Assembly: GCF_030272615.1 (NCBI RefSeq)
Contig: NC_081406.1
Span: 211,520,997-211,584,996 of the forward strand
Source: Cryptomeria japonica
Taxonomy: Eukaryota; Streptophyta; Pinopsida; Cupressales; Cupressaceae
Direction: 5' to 3'
DNA: 64,000 nucleotides
Below the pieces are notes generated by a model, which searched no databases, was not told the DNA's origin, and worked only from the letters and a program-made list of their open reading frames with translations. Shown piece after piece: positions 1 through 12,574 of the stretch (position 1 is the stretch's first letter; each line of letters starts with the position of its first letter). The position numbers and the translations under genes were made by a program.

Positions 1-1415
1 AAAGGAATGGGTGTTCTATGCTTTAAAGGAAGATGAACTAGAACCAGCTATCATGAATGAAGAAAAGGCCTTGGCAGAAAAAGTTTAAGATAAGGATGAA
101 TGGGTAATTGATAGTGGATGCTCACATCATATGACTGGTGATAAAGGAAAATTTATGTCCCTGCAAGAATACAATGATGGTAAAGTCAGATTTAGAGATG
201 ACAAAGCATGTATGATCAAAGGTAGAGGTATTATTTCTTTGGATGGAAAGCATAACACTGATAATGTCTATTATGTAGAAGGTTTAAAGCATAATCTTTT
301 GAGTGTTGGTCAATTGGTGGACAAGGGTTTCCAACTTTAGTTTAAAGATAGAAAATGTAAAATCATTAACAAGACTGGTTTGGAGATTGCAACCAGTATT
401 TAGACTGGAGGTAATATCTTTCATTTGAACACTGGTAATAAAACATGTTTGATTTCTCATATTGATGAGAGTTGGTTATGGCATAAGAGGTTGTGTCATG
501 TTAATTTTGATTTTATTGTTAAGATCAGTTCAACTAAGGCAGTTAGAGATATACCTAAGATTATGAAGCCTCATAATCCAGTATGTAAGGAATGTCAATT
601 GGGAAAGCAAGTTAGAACTTATTTTAAGAGCACACATGATAAATCTAATGATGTAATTGATTTGATTCACACTGATTTATGTGGTCCAACAGGAACTAGA
701 AGCTTTCAAGGTGATAGGTATTTCATTTTGATTATTGATGACTATTCTATAATGATGTGGGTGACTTTTCTTAGGGAGAAGTCTGAAGCTTTTGAGAAAT
801 TCAAGATCTTTAAAGAAAATGTGGAAATAGAAATTGGATTGGAAATCAAATGTCTAGATCACATCGTGGTGGTGAGTTAACTTCTCATGAATTTAATAGT
901 TATTGTGAGACAAATGGAATCAGGAGACAATTATCTGCACCTCGGACTCCTCAACAGAATGGAGTGGTGGAAAGAAAGAACATAACCATTTTGGATGCAG
1001 CAAGATCTATGATGATGGAAGCCAAATTGCATCATATCCATTGGAGAGAAGCAGTGAGTACAATAGTCTACACATTCAACAAATTCACATCAAAGGTGCA
1101 ACTCGTAAGACCCCTTATGAATTATGGTTTGGACATACACCTACTGTTAAATATTTTAAAATTTTTGGAAGTAAATGCTATATCAAAATAGATGATTCAA
1201 TTGGAAAGTTTGATCCTAGATGTGATGAAGGGATATTTCTTGGTTATTCAATTCAAAGAAAAGCATATAGATGTTATAACAAAACATTGCAGAAAATTAT
1301 GGAGAGTGCTAATGTAAAAGTGGATGAGAAGTACATAAATCATTCTATATCATATGAAAGGAAACCGACAGTGGAAATGATCATAACCAAACTGACAATG
1401 CCTCAACTGGTATAG
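1..1415 (+). pseudogene. copia protease, GAG-pre-integrase and integrase remnant (F)
   Basis: Retropepsin motif DSGCSHHMTGD is encoded at about 112-144, followed by the GAG-pre-integrase region with the zinc-binding HKRLCHV and CKECQLGK motifs (about 481-610). The integrase core follows with HTDLCGP (first catalytic Asp, about 668) and RTPQQNGVVERKN (catalytic Glu region, about 942-980). The C-terminal YELWFGHTPTVKYFKIFGSKCY motif region spans about 1117-1190. A frameshift near 850 removes the usual context of the second catalytic Asp, and another near 1060-1190 splits the integrase tail. In-frame TAG stops at 338 and 401 fall where glutamine is expected. There is no functional product. Confidence 0.88.
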
Positions 1416-3143
1416 GAAACTGAGACAATTACACCAACACAATCAGAAAATTCAACTGGAACTGATGATCAAAGCAGTGAACCTAAAGTTTAGAAGACAC
1501 CAAGGTATGTAAGATTAAATCACTCTGAAGATCAAATCATTGGAGATAGGAACAAGGGAGTTATGACTAGAAGAAGACTAGAAAATGAAGAGGTATGTCT
1601 TATTTCTCAAATGGAACTAGCATCTGTTATTGAAGCTTGTAAAGACAATTATTGGTTAAAGGCTATGGAAGATGAATTAGATTAGATAGAGAAGAATGAA
1701 ACTTGGACTTTAGTTCCCCGACCTAAAAATAAGAATGTTATTGGAACTAAATGGGTTTATAGGAATAAAATGAATGAAGATGGTCAATTTGTAAGAAACA
1801 AGGCTAGATTGGTTTGTAAAGGATATTCTCAAATGGAAGGAATTGATTATGGTGAGACATTTGTACCTATAGCTAGAATTGAAGCTGTTAGACTATTTCT
1901 TGCCTATGTAGCTTATAAGAATTAAAAAGTTTATCAAATGGATGTTAAATGTGCATTTTTGAATGAACTTGAGGAAGAAGTATACATTGAGTAGCCTGAT
2001 GGATTTTCACTGATAGATGATAAAGATATGGTTTGCAGATTGAAGAAATCTTTATATGGTTTGAAACAAGCTCCTAGAGCTTGGTATGCAAGGTTGGATA
2101 AATATCTTTTGTAGTTTGGTTTTACTAAAGGCAGTGCTGATAGTAATTTATATTATAAGATCACTAATGATGATATTCTGATTATTGAAGTATTTGTTGA
2201 TGATATCATTTTTGAAAGACAAATAAGTTGTGCATGGAATTTCCTAACAACATGAAAAATGAATTTGAAATGTTCATGATTGGTGAGATGAAAATTTTCT
2301 TAGGTTTGTAGATTACTCAAAATGACAAAGGCATTTTTATCTATCAAACTAAGTATCCGAGGGAATTGTTGAAGAAGTTTGGTATGGATAATTCCAAACT
2401 GGTAAGTACTCCTATGGTGACAAGTGAGAAAGTATCTATCAAGGATACTTCTACATTGGTAAATCCGACAAGGTATAAGTCTATGAATGGTGGTTTGTTA
2501 TATCTAACTCAGACTAGACCAAATATTATGAATGCAATAAGTATTGTTTCAAGATATAAAAGTAATCCTAAAGAAAATCATGAATGTGCAGTAAAGAGGA
2601 TATTCTGGTATTTGCAAGGAACAACAAAATATGGTTTATGGTATTCTAAAAATGATGATTTCACTTTATGTGCATATACTAACTTAGATTGGGCAAGAGA
2701 TACTGATGAGAGGAAGAGAACTTCTAGTATAGCTTTCTTTCTTGGAAATAAATTGGTTTCATGGATCAACAAAAAATAGGCATGCATTTCTTTATCTACT
2801 GTAGAAATTGAGTATGTTGCAGCAACAACTGATTGCACTCAAGTCTTGTGGATGAAGCAAATTATGAAGGATATCAGGGTAAATGCTAGTGAACTAGTAG
2901 TTATCTACTGTGATAACTCTGCAACTATTGACATGTCTAAAAATCTAGTGTTTCACTCTAAGACTAAGCATATATCAATAAAGTATAATTTCAGAAGGAT
3001 AAGGTAGAAGGAAAGGAAGTCAAATTGGTTTATATGAACACTAAAGAACAGATTGTAGATATATTCACTACACTATTGTCTAAGGAATCGTTTGAATATT
3101 TAAGAGACAGGTTAGGGGTTTCAACCCCTCTGGAAGATACTTG
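1416..3143 (+). pseudogene. copia reverse transcriptase and RNase H remnant (F)
   Basis: RT is recognised from [19 protein letters not shown] (about 1732), YQMDVKCAFLN (about 1935), the [19 protein letters not shown] block (about 2053) and the FVDD catalytic box at about 2190-2202. RNase H follows from about 2660 and ends with a conserved tail at 3143. The first RNase H acidic motif reads YTNLDWA where YTDADWA is usual, so the first catalytic Asp is replaced by Asn. The later YCDN motif is kept (about 2908). Stops at 1682, 1923, 1993 and 2113 are mostly TAG. A frameshift just after FVDD (about 2215) breaks the frame. Not functional. Confidence 0.88.
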
Positions 3144-3469
3144 ATTGATGTAGTTTGGCATGCTTTATTAGAGATACTATTCATTTTGGCACTGATGAGT
3201 GGTGCTACTACTCAGAGGGAGTAGTCATCTTTGAGATTCAAAGATTTATATTGTTTCTTTGATATTTTTGTCAGATTTCTGGCATTGATGTCAAAGGGGG
3301 AAAGATAGTGATGTGAAAAATAAATTCAGAACTTTATAGAGATATCATTCACAGGTGGAGAGTTCAAGAGATTGTTGGTTGTCTTCCACAGGGGGAGACT
3401 TGTTTGGGATTTCTTGGTACTTAGATGTTTTTCACATCTAGTGTTTCCATCAATGCCAAAGGGGGAGAT
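3144..3469 (+). other. 3' UTR of F with two purine tracts; PPT at 3458-3469
   Basis: This is non-coding sequence between the RNase H stop and the 3' LTR. The plus-strand primer tract AAAGGGGGAGAT at 3458-3469 abuts the LTR start TGTTGGCATT. A second tract in the context GATGTCAAAGGGGGA lies at about 3288-3302. The same doubled arrangement is seen in A, B and the 3' region near 19 kb. Confidence 0.8.
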
Positions 3470-4465
3470 TGTTGGCATTATGGATGAATTTATTATGTGT
3501 TGCATTGATGTCACCACTAGCTGTTATGGTTGGTTACCGGTAGACAGGTTTTGGTTACCGACAGAAGATCTAGTGTTACTGGCAGAAGAGACTATCTATT
3601 GGACATTTCTGACATGTTTGGATCTATGGAATATGTTTGGTTACATGTGGTACATTCTTCTAGAGCATGTCTTGGTTGAATGATATTGACTTGGTAATCG
3701 GATGCTATCATACACTCTGGTAAACCCTTACCAGCATAGGTTTAAGGCTCTACCAACAGAGCTTTCAATGAGGAATCTTGACAGGATGCATAAGTGGTGT
3801 TGGTGCAGCTTCTAGATGGATTTCAGGATGTTGAAGATGTTCTTTGATCATGTTTAGGCATTAGGGTTGATATAAAATGATATAAGATCTCATTGTAGAT
3901 TAGAGGAATGAAATTTAATGAGCGAATATTATAATATCATTCACGCAAAGGATTATCTCTTTCATAGGTGATCGGATTGGGATTAAGGAAGAGGTCAAAG
4001 GCCTCTGGTATTGAGCTTAATCGGGACTGTAATTAGGCATGGTAGATGCTATCTCTAGCAGTTCATTATTCTAGATTGTTGTCCAAATATATTGAGGTGG
4101 TTTTAACCTCTGTAGTCAATGAGACTCTTTTGTAATGAGCAGTACGCTCTAGGCAATGTGCCTTCCTTCATGTGCATGCTCCTCATTGTATCACATACTT
4201 TCTGTAGAAGTATCATTTGACTGTGGGTAGGATTCCTACCATGTTTTTTCCTTTTTCGGGTTTTTCACATACAAATCATGGTGTTATGTGGTATGGTTGC
4301 ATTGTGTTGATTATCTATTTCATTGTTAAGTTTTATTGCTTACCAATATCTATTTTTGCTTTACTAGTACTTTATCTGGTTAAAGGTTATTAAGTGGTTT
4401 AAATGTTATAATCTATTAACAGCTGATTCACCCCCACTCTCAGTTGTTCACCTATTATCCTAACA
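3470..4465 (+). repeat. 3' LTR of copia element F
   Basis: Starts TGTTGGCATT just after the PPT and ends CCTAACA, giving a 996-bp LTR with TGTT/AACA ends. A TATA-like TATAAAA is at 3871-3877. Near the end are the copia LTR hallmarks: a degenerate TTTTTTCC-TTTCGGGTTTTTCAC stretch (about 4242-4268) and GATTCACCCCCACTCTCAG (4425-4443). The partner LTR is outside the window, so the borders rest on motifs and on the switch to element E gag at 4466. Confidence 0.82.
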
Positions 4466-4646
4466 AAATCATCTCTTAGTATTGACATTTGTCTCTCAAG
4501 CTCTTGCTCATTGTTCTGGGATTGTACCAAATTAGTTCTCAACATATCATTTTCATGAACCAACCTACCACATTCTTCAAATTTGTTCTTCGGGAATATA
4601 GCAAGATTTTCTTCATTTTTCTTTCTTTCCTCAATCTCCTTAGACA
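4466..4646 (-). pseudogene. element E gag-like coiled-coil fragment (distal piece)
   Basis: Read on the minus strand this encodes a coiled-coil segment with ERKKNEEN and VHENDMLRTNLVQ, matching the equivalent part of element A (KKNEEYL and SHENDMLKTYLI, near 32750-32850). It is the continuation of the piece at 12236-12500. D inserted between them and duplicated AGACA (4642-4646 and 12231-12235). The fragment stops at 4466 where the LTR of F begins. Not functional. Confidence 0.8.
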
Positions 4647-6145
4647 TGATAATTATGATACTAATTGTTAAGTATAGGTGCCAAGATAACAAGATGACAG
4701 GGGGGGGGTGAATCATACAAACTTAAACTTCCATGAAATCAACAGATTCAACCTTGGTAGCTTTAACAGATATATGTAACCAAAATTGTAAAACATGTAA
4801 ACTCATAAATAGATAACATCACAACACATTCAACACCATATTTAATGTGGAAACCCAAATAGGGAAAAACCACTATGGGATTTCAAAGCCCCTAAGAAAT
4901 ATACTCTTCTAGAGTATGCTTGGTTAAAAGAAAATCCTATTAAAGATTACAAACACATTGCTAGATGTGACCCGGTTAAGGGATTTCCCTCAGATCTGTT
5001 AGGATCTTCACCTTGTTAGAAGTGACCTTGTTTAAAAGGTTTCAAACACTCAATCAGAATGTCACCTTGCTAGAGAATTTACAAATAAGATTGTTAAGTC
5101 CACTCGGTTAAGAAATTTTCTGTCACTTACAAAGAAACAATAGTAATGAGTATGTCTGCAACTTTGCATCTAAAATGCTAAAGCAGATTCTTATTTGCTC
5201 AATACAATCTAGTCATAGGACTTATCTTGTCCCTCTGCTAGGCTCCTTACTTTGTTATTCAAACAGGTCTTCAAGCTTCTGTGCTTGATAATCACTATGT
5301 AGCATCCCTGTGCTTACACTTGCCCACATGCATTGTTTATCAATAGTTCCTTATTTATAAACAATTTGCTAACTGCTTAATCTCTTTGATCACATTTCCC
5401 ATGATCAATCATAGGCATCAGATCTTCAATCTTGACCAAGTTCAATGTATCCTTCGATCTGAAAATATTTTACCTTGCCTTGGAACTTGCATACATTTCT
5501 TGGAACTTGTGCTAGGGTATTGCAGTTCAATCTGAGCTGTAGATCTTCCTGCCGATCTTCCATTGCCATAGATCCTTAACAAACTTCATACATGTTGTAT
5601 CAATTATTTAACCATATCCAACTCATCAGCTTCCATCATTAAATAACTCATGTATACATCCAATGCATTCTGTTATTACTTGGTTGCAACTGGGTAAATA
5701 CTAAACTTCACTCGGTAGACATTCTACCTTCATTAACCAATAGTGATAACCTTAGGGTTTACTGACTAGGTTCCTTTCTCGGTAACATAGTATAGTATTA
5801 ACCTTACAAACAATAGCATATGTAGGATACCAAAACAATCTAAACAACATGATCTCATCATTGTCTAACTCGGTAGTAGTTGCCCATTGAATAACTTATT
5901 CCTCCCCTTATTCATCACATTCTTACTGTGTCTTTTACCGACATCTTAACTCTCTTCAAAACATACTTCTTAAGATATGGAAACATCCTACTAAATTAGA
6001 AAATCAATTTTTTGACATCAATGACAAAATAATATTGTGAAGAGAGTAAACATCCTAAATCAGTTATATCCATAATTATCAACAACCTTCTCAATATCCT
6101 AATTGAAATGCCAACAATCTCTTAATGCCTATTATAATGCCAAGA
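4647..6145 (-). repeat. 3' LTR of element D
   Basis: This is a 1499-bp copy of the family LTR in minus orientation. The + strand starts TGATAATTATGATAC (the LTR 3' end) and ends AATGCCAAGA, a mutated form of the TGTTGGCATT start. TATA-like TTATTTATAA is at 5351-5360, mirroring TTTATAAATA in B. A short hairpin built on ATACTCT and AGAGTAT near 4899-4917, followed by a conserved ATCCCA/TGGTTTTTCCC block, marks the 3' half of the LTR. Confidence 0.93.
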
Positions 6146-6508
6146 ATCTCCCCCTTTGGCATTGATGGCAAAACCAATTGATTTGACCTAAAAGATTTGA
6201 ATTTATATTGCTATGATTGTGATTGCTTAGATTGCTAAAATGCTCTCCCCCTGTCATTTGTCTTCTCCCCCATACATTAGTCTTCTCCCTCTTTGAAAAC
6301 AATGCCAAAAGAAAACTAATACATAATTTCTTCATGTGTGAAGTAATTCCTTTGCTGTTCGGTATCAACTCAGTCTTGGTTAGAGCATTTTATCTTCAAT
6401 TCCTATTCCTTGTACACCTTTAGAAAATATCCTAAAGTGTGTAAATCAACATCAACTCCTAAAAGATATTCTTTAGAGTCATCGAATTGATGCTTTCACC
6501 AATCTCGG
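6146..6508 (-). other. 3' UTR and PPT of element D
   Basis: On the minus strand, RNase H ends near 6509 and a non-coding stretch runs to the PPT at 6146-6158 (AAAGGGGGAGAT when read in element orientation). Further purine-rich blocks (complement of CTCCCCC) at about 6242-6292 resemble the repeated GGGGGAGAAGA stretches in B at 44567-44636. Confidence 0.8.
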
Positions 6509-8817
6509 TCAGTGAGTAGAAGATAGGGGTAGGACCCCTAACTTACTTTTGAGATACTCAAAAGTGTCCCTTGGCAGTGGCTTGGTGAAAATATCTGCTA
6601 TTTGTTCCTTTGAACTAACATACTCCAACACCACTTTCTTCTCTTGAGCTTCTTCTCTAAGATAATGATATTTGATAGAGATGTGCTTTGTCTTAGAGTG
6701 CATAACAAGATTCTTTGAAATGTTAATGGCACTAGTATTATCACAGAATATAGTTACTGGCTCAGTAACTTTCTCATTTATTCCTTCCAACAATTGTTTG
6801 ATCCATGCTATATTGGTACAATTTAATGCTGCAACAACATATTCAGCTTTTGCTGTTGACTGTGAAATACATCCTTGTTTCTTGCTAAGCCAACTCACTA
6901 GTCTTTCTCCTAAAAAGAAAGCTCCACCACTTGTGCTTTTCCTGTCATCTATGTTGCCTGCCTAGTCAGCGTCAGTATAAACTTTTAAATCAAAGTCATT
7001 TCCTTTCTGATATACTAAGCCATAATCCTCAGTACCTTTCAAGTATCTGAAAATTCTCTTGATTGTTGTCATGTGTGTTTCCTTGGGATCTGCATAAAAT
7101 CTTGCAACTATACATACTGCATGTGCTATGTCTGGCCTGTTGTGAACAACATATTGCAACTTTCCAATCATAGATCGATAAAGTGTCTCATCAACAGATG
7201 TAGATTCATAATTGTTTTATAGTTTACGGTTGGTAGTCATAGGAGTACTTACTGGTTTTGAATCCTCCATTCCAAATTTCTTCAAGATTTCCTTTATGTA
7301 CTTGGATTGAGTAATGAAAATCTCATCTTTCATTTGCAGTATCTGTAGACCTATAAAATACTTTATCTCACCGATTAATGACATCTCAAATTCTTTGCTC
7401 ATTTCATTTCCAAAGTTCTTGCATAAAGAGTCATTTCCACAAAAGATAACATCATCAACAAATATGGCTAAGATCAGTATTCCATTTTCATCATTCTTCA
7501 TGTACATATTGTTGTTTTCACTTGTCCTTATAAAACCAATCTTGATTAAATAAGAGTGCAATCTTTCATACCATGCTCTAGGTGCTTGTTTCAGACCATA
7601 TAAAGCTTTGTTCAATTTACATACCTGATCTTTATTCTCTCCTTCAACAAATCCTTCAGGTTGTTCAATAAAAACTTCTTCTTCTAATATACCATTCAAA
7701 AATGCAGATTTGACATCCATTTGATATACTTTGAAATTATTGTAAGCAACTTATACCAACAATGTTCTTACTCCTTCAAGTCTTGCCACAGGTGCAAAAG
7801 TCTCACCATAATCAATTCCCTCTTCTTGAGCATAACCTTCGCAAACTAGTCTTGCTTTATTTCAAATGACATCACCTTTTTCATTCAGCTTGTTTCTGAA
7901 AATCCACTTTGTACTAATTACATTTTTGTCCTTTGGTCTTGGGACCAGTGTCCATGTGTCATTCTTCTTGATTTGATCAATCTCTTCTATCATTGCATTT
8001 ATCCAATCTTCACTGTTAAATGCCTCTTTCACTATCCTCGGTTCAAATTCAGATATCAGTCATGTGTTCTGTCTCAGTTTATTCCTTGTCATCACTGGAT
8101 CATTCTTATCTCCTATAATTTGAATTGATGCATGATTCCTTTTGATATACTTGGCTAATATAGGCTCGGTAGACTCTATATGATCTTCTTCATCACTCGA
8201 TAACTAGATATTCTCTTCATTTCTTTTAGCAGTTTTCTCAGTAGGACTTCTCGGTTGAACATATACAAATCCTTCATAATCTTCTGGTTCTTTGGAGTTT
8301 CCTTCATCATTTCTTTCTGCAAATTCATCAATTTTCACATTTGCACTTTCTTCTATTTTGTTAGAGGATTTGATCAGATATTTAAATGCTTTGCTTCTAG
8401 AAGAATAACCAAGAAATGTTCCTTCTTCACTTTTCTGATCAAACTTACCATTTTTGTCATCTTTGTGAACATAGCATCTACTTCCAAATTTTTTAAAATA
8501 ACTTACATTAGGTTTCTTGTCATACCAGATTTCATATGGTGTCTTCAAGGTTCCTTTCTTCAGTTGTACTCGGTTCAGGGTATAAACCACAGTGCTTATT
8601 GGTTCTCTCCAAAATGTTTGAGGTACCTTCTTTTCTATCATCAAGGTTCTTGCACAATCCACAATTGATCTATTTCTTCTCTCAACAATTCCATTTTGTT
8701 GTGGAGTTCTCAGTGCAGAGACTTGTCTTTTTATACCATGATCATTGTAGAATAAGTTGAACTCATCAAAGGTGAACTCTCCTCCTCTATCAGATCTAAG
8801 ACATTTCAGTTGTCTTC
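6509..8817 (-). pseudogene. copia integrase C-terminus, RT and RNase H (D)
   Basis: Order on the minus strand: integrase catalytic and C-terminal part (about 8817-8204, with YEIWYDKKPNVSYFKKFGSRCY-type residues near 8500), a linker, RT and RNase H. An intact RT stretch (7720-7217) holds [30 protein letters not shown] and the catalytic FVDD at about 7458. RNase H spans 7171-6509 with VYTDAD and IFCDNTSA and ends KSKLGVLPL, as in B. A TAG at 6959-6961 splits RNase H. Further shifts lie around 7740-8200 and near 8818. RT and most of RNase H are well preserved, but the polyprotein is not continuous. Confidence 0.9.
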
Positions 8818-10677
8818 CTATTTCATTTCAACTCTTGCCTTGTACCATTTAAACATTTGAAAAGCTTCTAATTTTTCTTTTAAAAACATTACTGACATCA
8901 TCCTTGAGTAATCATCCACAAATGATATAAAGTACTTATCACCATAATAACTCTGGACTTTCATAGGACCACAAAGATCAGTGTGCACAAGCTCTAAAAT
9001 TCCCTTAGAAGTGTAGGACTTACTTGTAAAGATTGATCTTGTCATCTTACCCATCTGGCATCCTTGACATATAACATTCTTAGGTTTCTCAAGACTCAGT
9101 AGACCTCTTACTTGGTGCTTCTTACTTATTTTGATCAAATTATCAAACTTTACATGACAAAACCTTTTATACCATAACCAGGTATCATCTATCTTTGCAT
9201 ATAGACACTTATTCTGAGTTGATTCAAGGTGAAATGTGTTACCTTTTGTTTGTGTCCTGGTAGTTGCTAACTTCCCATGCTTGTCATGAACTTTGACAAT
9301 TCCTTTCTGAAACTCTGTTCGATATTCTGTATTGTTTAGTTGTGCTACACTCAACAAATTGTATTTCAAACCTTCAACCCAATAAACATCATTACATTTA
9401 GCATTCTCAAGAAGTGTTATAGATCCTTTACTTCTCACTAGACATGGTGCATCATTACCAAATCTTACATAACCTCCATCATAATCTTCTAACATAACAA
9501 ACTTGTGTTTATCACCTGTCATGTGATGTGAGAATCCACTATCTATGATCCAATAATCATTAGTATTTATGTGAGATATTAAATCTTTTTCTGCGTACCT
9601 TTCTTCATTTGATCCATCTTTGATAGCCACATAAACAACTTCCTCTATATCAGTTTCATCTGATTTATCATCATTAGATTCCTCATCAGCTATTAGACAT
9701 GTCTTTTTATCTCTTCTTCTGAAGTCTCGGTGTCCTTTGTAATGATTATCTTTCTGTCTGTCATCTTGGTAATCTCTCTTTTCACTGGATTGTTTTTTAG
9801 GACAATTATAAGCCATATGTCCTATTCTATCATAGTTAAAAAATTTCAAAGGCAACTTTCATTTGTACTTACCTTTTCCTCTCGATAGCCTTCTGGCTAA
9901 TAGTGCTTCAAACTCTTCTTCCTTTCTGATTTCTTCATAAATTTTGTGTACCTCCTCCATGTTTTTGTGAAATCTTTCACTTGCTCCACTGTGATTCCCT
10001 TCAGAGTACTTATACTTTCTATCATTGTAATCATCAGATTCATCAAGATGAAAAGAACTAAGTGCAGACTCAATTTTATTTACCAAAGACCCACTGTTAT
10101 CAAAATTACTTAACTCAAATGCATGTAGCTTACCAATAGTAGCATCTAAAGAAACTGACATATTGGGTACAAACCTCAATTCATTGATTGCATAAGCAAG
10201 TAGAAGGGTTCTTAATAACTTACTTGTGACATCCTTCTCTTCAATGGTTCCTCCTGCTCCTTTGATTTGATTGATAGTCTCTTTTAACCTTGTACTGTAC
10301 TGGGTTATGTTCTCACCTTCATTCATTCTCATAGATTCAAGTTGTCCTCTTAGACTATCCACTTTTTCTCTTTGAACATGTTCCTCACCACCATACATAG
10401 ATATGAGCTTGTCCCACATTGCCTTGGCATCATTGCAGCCTTCTAGATCATTAAACTCTGAGTTAGTCAATGCAGATGTTATTTCAATCATTGCTTGAAT
10501 ATGTTCTTGCTTTGCCTTTATCTCTTCCATTGTCAATGGATAGGTGCTAGGTGTAATGAAATCATTCTCCAGATAATATACAATATATTATCCAACTTTT
10601 GATAGGTGCAGTTTCATCCTTTTCTGCCATGTAGAGAAACTTGAATTATTCATCTTCAGTGCATCTCTCTTATACAT
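8818..10677 (-). pseudogene. copia gag, protease and N-terminal integrase (D)
   Basis: The frame starts at the ATG whose complement is at 10675-10677, by comparison with B (40200). The gag domain contains WQKRMKLHLS, FNDLEGCNDAKAMWDKL and SLRGQLESMRMNEGENITQY. The zinc knuckle that reads CFNCDKIGHMA in B has become FFNYDRIGHMA, losing two Cys ligands. A TGA separates it from the upstream gag at about 9857. The protease motif is DSGFSHHMTGD (Cys to Phe after DSG). The GAG-pre-integrase and start of the integrase core (HTDLCGPMK) follow. A TAG near 10590 interrupts the gag start. The frame breaks at 8818. Not functional. Confidence 0.9.
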
Positions 10678-10727
10678 CTTTGGATCTTTTCCTCAAGTAC
10701 CTTTAAACTTTTCTTCCAGAGTCCAAA

Positions 10728-10739
10728 GCTCTAATACCA
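10728..10739 (-). promoter_or_regulatory. primer-binding site of D (initiator tRNA-Met type)
   Basis: The minus-strand sequence is TGGTATTAGAGC, two bases from the 5' LTR end. It differs at one base from the usual plant copia PBS TGGTATCAGAGC, which is complementary to the 3' end of initiator tRNA-Met. The change is a C-to-T transition. Confidence 0.9.
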
Positions 10740-10741
10740 AT

Positions 10742-12230
10742 TGATAGTTCTGATACTAATTGTTAAGTATAGATGCCAAGCTAACAAGATGAGAGGGGGG
10801 GGGTGAATCATACAAACTTAAACTTCCATGAAATCAAAAGATTCAACCTCGATAGTTTTAATAGATATATGTAACCAAAACTATAAAACATGCAAACTCA
10901 TAAACAGATAACATCACAACACATTCAACACCAGATTTAACCCAAATAGGGAAAAACCACTGTGGGATTTCGGAACCACTAAGAAATATACTCTTCTAGA
11001 GTATGCTCAGTTAAAAGCAAAGCCTGTTAAAGATTACAAACACATTGCTAGATGTGACTCGGTTAAGGGATTTCCGTTAGATCTATTAGGATCTTCACCT
11101 TGTTAGAAGTGACCTTGTTAAAGGGTTTCAAACACTCAATCAGAATGTCACCTTGCTAGAGGATTTACAAATAAGACTGTTAAGTCCACTCAGTTAAGAG
11201 ATTTTCTGTCACTTACAAATAAACAATAGTAATGAGTATGTCTGCAACTTTGCATCTAATATGCTAAAGCAGATTCTTATTTGCTCAATACAATCTAGTC
11301 ATAGGACTTATCTTGTCCCTCTACTGGGCTCCTTACTCTATTATTCAAATAGATCTTCAAGCTTCTGTGCTCGGTAATCACTATGTAGCATCCATGTGCT
11401 TACACTTGCCTGCATGCATTGTTTATCGACGGCTCCTTATTTATAACAATTTGCTAACCACTTAATCTCTTTGATCATATTTCCCATGATCAATCATAGG
11501 CATCAGATCTTCAATGTTGACTAGGTTCAATGTATCCTTCAATCTAAAAATGTTTTACCTCACCTTGGAACTTGCATACATTTCTTGGAACTTGTGCTAG
11601 GGTATTGCGGTTCAATCTGAGCTGTAGATCTTCCTGCCGATCTTCCTTTGCCATAGATCCTTAACAAACTTCATACACATTGTATCAATCATTTAATCAT
11701 ATCCAACTCATCAGCTTCCATCATTAAATAACACATGTATACATCCAATGCATTCTGTTATTACTCAGTTGCAACTTGGTAAATACTAAACTTCACTCGG
11801 TAGACATTCCACCTTCATTAACTGATAGCGATAACCTTAGGGTTTACCGACTAGGTTCCTTGCTCGGTAACATAGTATAGTATTAACCTTACAAACATTA
11901 GCATATGTAGGATATCAAAACAATCTAAACAACATGATCTCATCATTGTCTAACTCGGTAGTAGTTGCCCATTGAATAACTTATTCCTCCCCTTATTCAT
12001 CATATTCTTTCTATGTCTTTTATCGACATCTTAATTCTCTTCAAAACATACTTCTTAAGATAAGGCAACATCCTACTAAATAAGAAAATCAATTTCTTGA
12101 CATCAATGACAAAATAATATTGTGAAGACAGTAAACATCCTAAATTAGTTATATCCATAATTATCAACAACCTTCTCAATATCCTAATTGAAATGCCAAC
12201 AATCTTTTAATGTCTGTTATAATGCAAATA
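10742..12230 (-). repeat. 5' LTR of element D
   Basis: A 1489-bp LTR in minus orientation, closely matching 4647-6145. On the + strand it starts TGATAGTTCTGATAC and ends AATGCAAATA. The outer end has drifted from the family TGTTGGCATT start, but the border is fixed by the TSD AGACA at 12231-12235. Confidence 0.93.
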
Positions 12231-12235
12231 AGACA

Positions 12236-12500
12236 TCCTCATAGTCACAACTTGCATCTCATTCTTCATAACCATGTTCTCCTGACTCAATATCTAACAT
12301 TGTTCCTTAAGTGTATTTTTCTCTTCATCATCTTGATTTTGCAAAAGTTACTTCCTCCCAGCTTTAACAGATGATAGCCTCTCTTGCAGGACAAGAATAA
12401 ATTATTTGGCAGAATGGAACTCATCTTGTAGCTTTAAGTTCTTCAATCTTTCAACATCATAATCTTCAATTGCCATCTCAAGCTACTTCTCCAAAGCCAT
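12236..12500 (-). pseudogene. element E gag-like coiled-coil start (proximal piece)
   Basis: Minus-strand frame starting at an ATG (complement at 12498-12500), about 60 bases beyond the PBS. It encodes AIEDYDVERLKNLK, matching ALVDYDVEKLKNIK at the start of the element A gag-like frame (32452). TAG codons interrupt it, for example directly after MALEK. It continues after D at 4646. The region between PBS and ATG also matches A (TAATAGCTTGAGGAAGAT in both). Confidence 0.8.
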
Positions 12501-12560
12501 ATTCAATGATTCTGGTTTTAGGATCTTCCTCAAGCTATTAAACTTCCTTTGAGGTACAAG

Positions 12561-12572
12561 GCTTTGATACCA
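12561..12572 (-). promoter_or_regulatory. primer-binding site of element E
   Basis: Minus-strand TGGTATCAAAGC, one transition away from TGGTATCAGAGC, two bases from the LTR end at 12575. It fixes the orientation of E as minus. Confidence 0.85.
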
Positions 12573-12574
12573 AT

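Larger units (their letters stand above)
1..4465 (+). mobile_element. Ty1/copia element F, 3' portion
   Basis: The right-hand part of a Ty1/copia LTR retrotransposon: protease end, integrase, RT, RNase H, 3' UTR, PPT and 3' LTR, in the order PR-INT-RT-RH that defines copia. The 5' LTR and gag lie before the window. The 3' LTR ends at TAACA (4465) and the next base is in a minus-strand gag of element E, so F appears inserted in E. Its TSD cannot be checked because the 5' border is missing. It is related to D and B but clearly a different family: pol and LTR sequences match only in motifs. Many in-frame stops show it is dead. Confidence 0.9.
4647..12230 (-). mobile_element. Ty1/copia element D, complete but disabled
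   Basis: A 7.6-kb element read right to left: 5' LTR 10742-12230, PBS, gag, protease, integrase, RT, RNase H, PPT, 3' LTR 4647-6145. The flanking 5-bp repeats AGACA (4642-4646, 12231-12235) form the TSD. Removing D rejoins the gag of E, whose sequence then matches element A across the join. D belongs to the same family as B and solo LTR H: gag, pol and LTRs align along their length. Frames are broken by several stops and shifts, so it is non-autonomous now. Confidence 0.95.
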
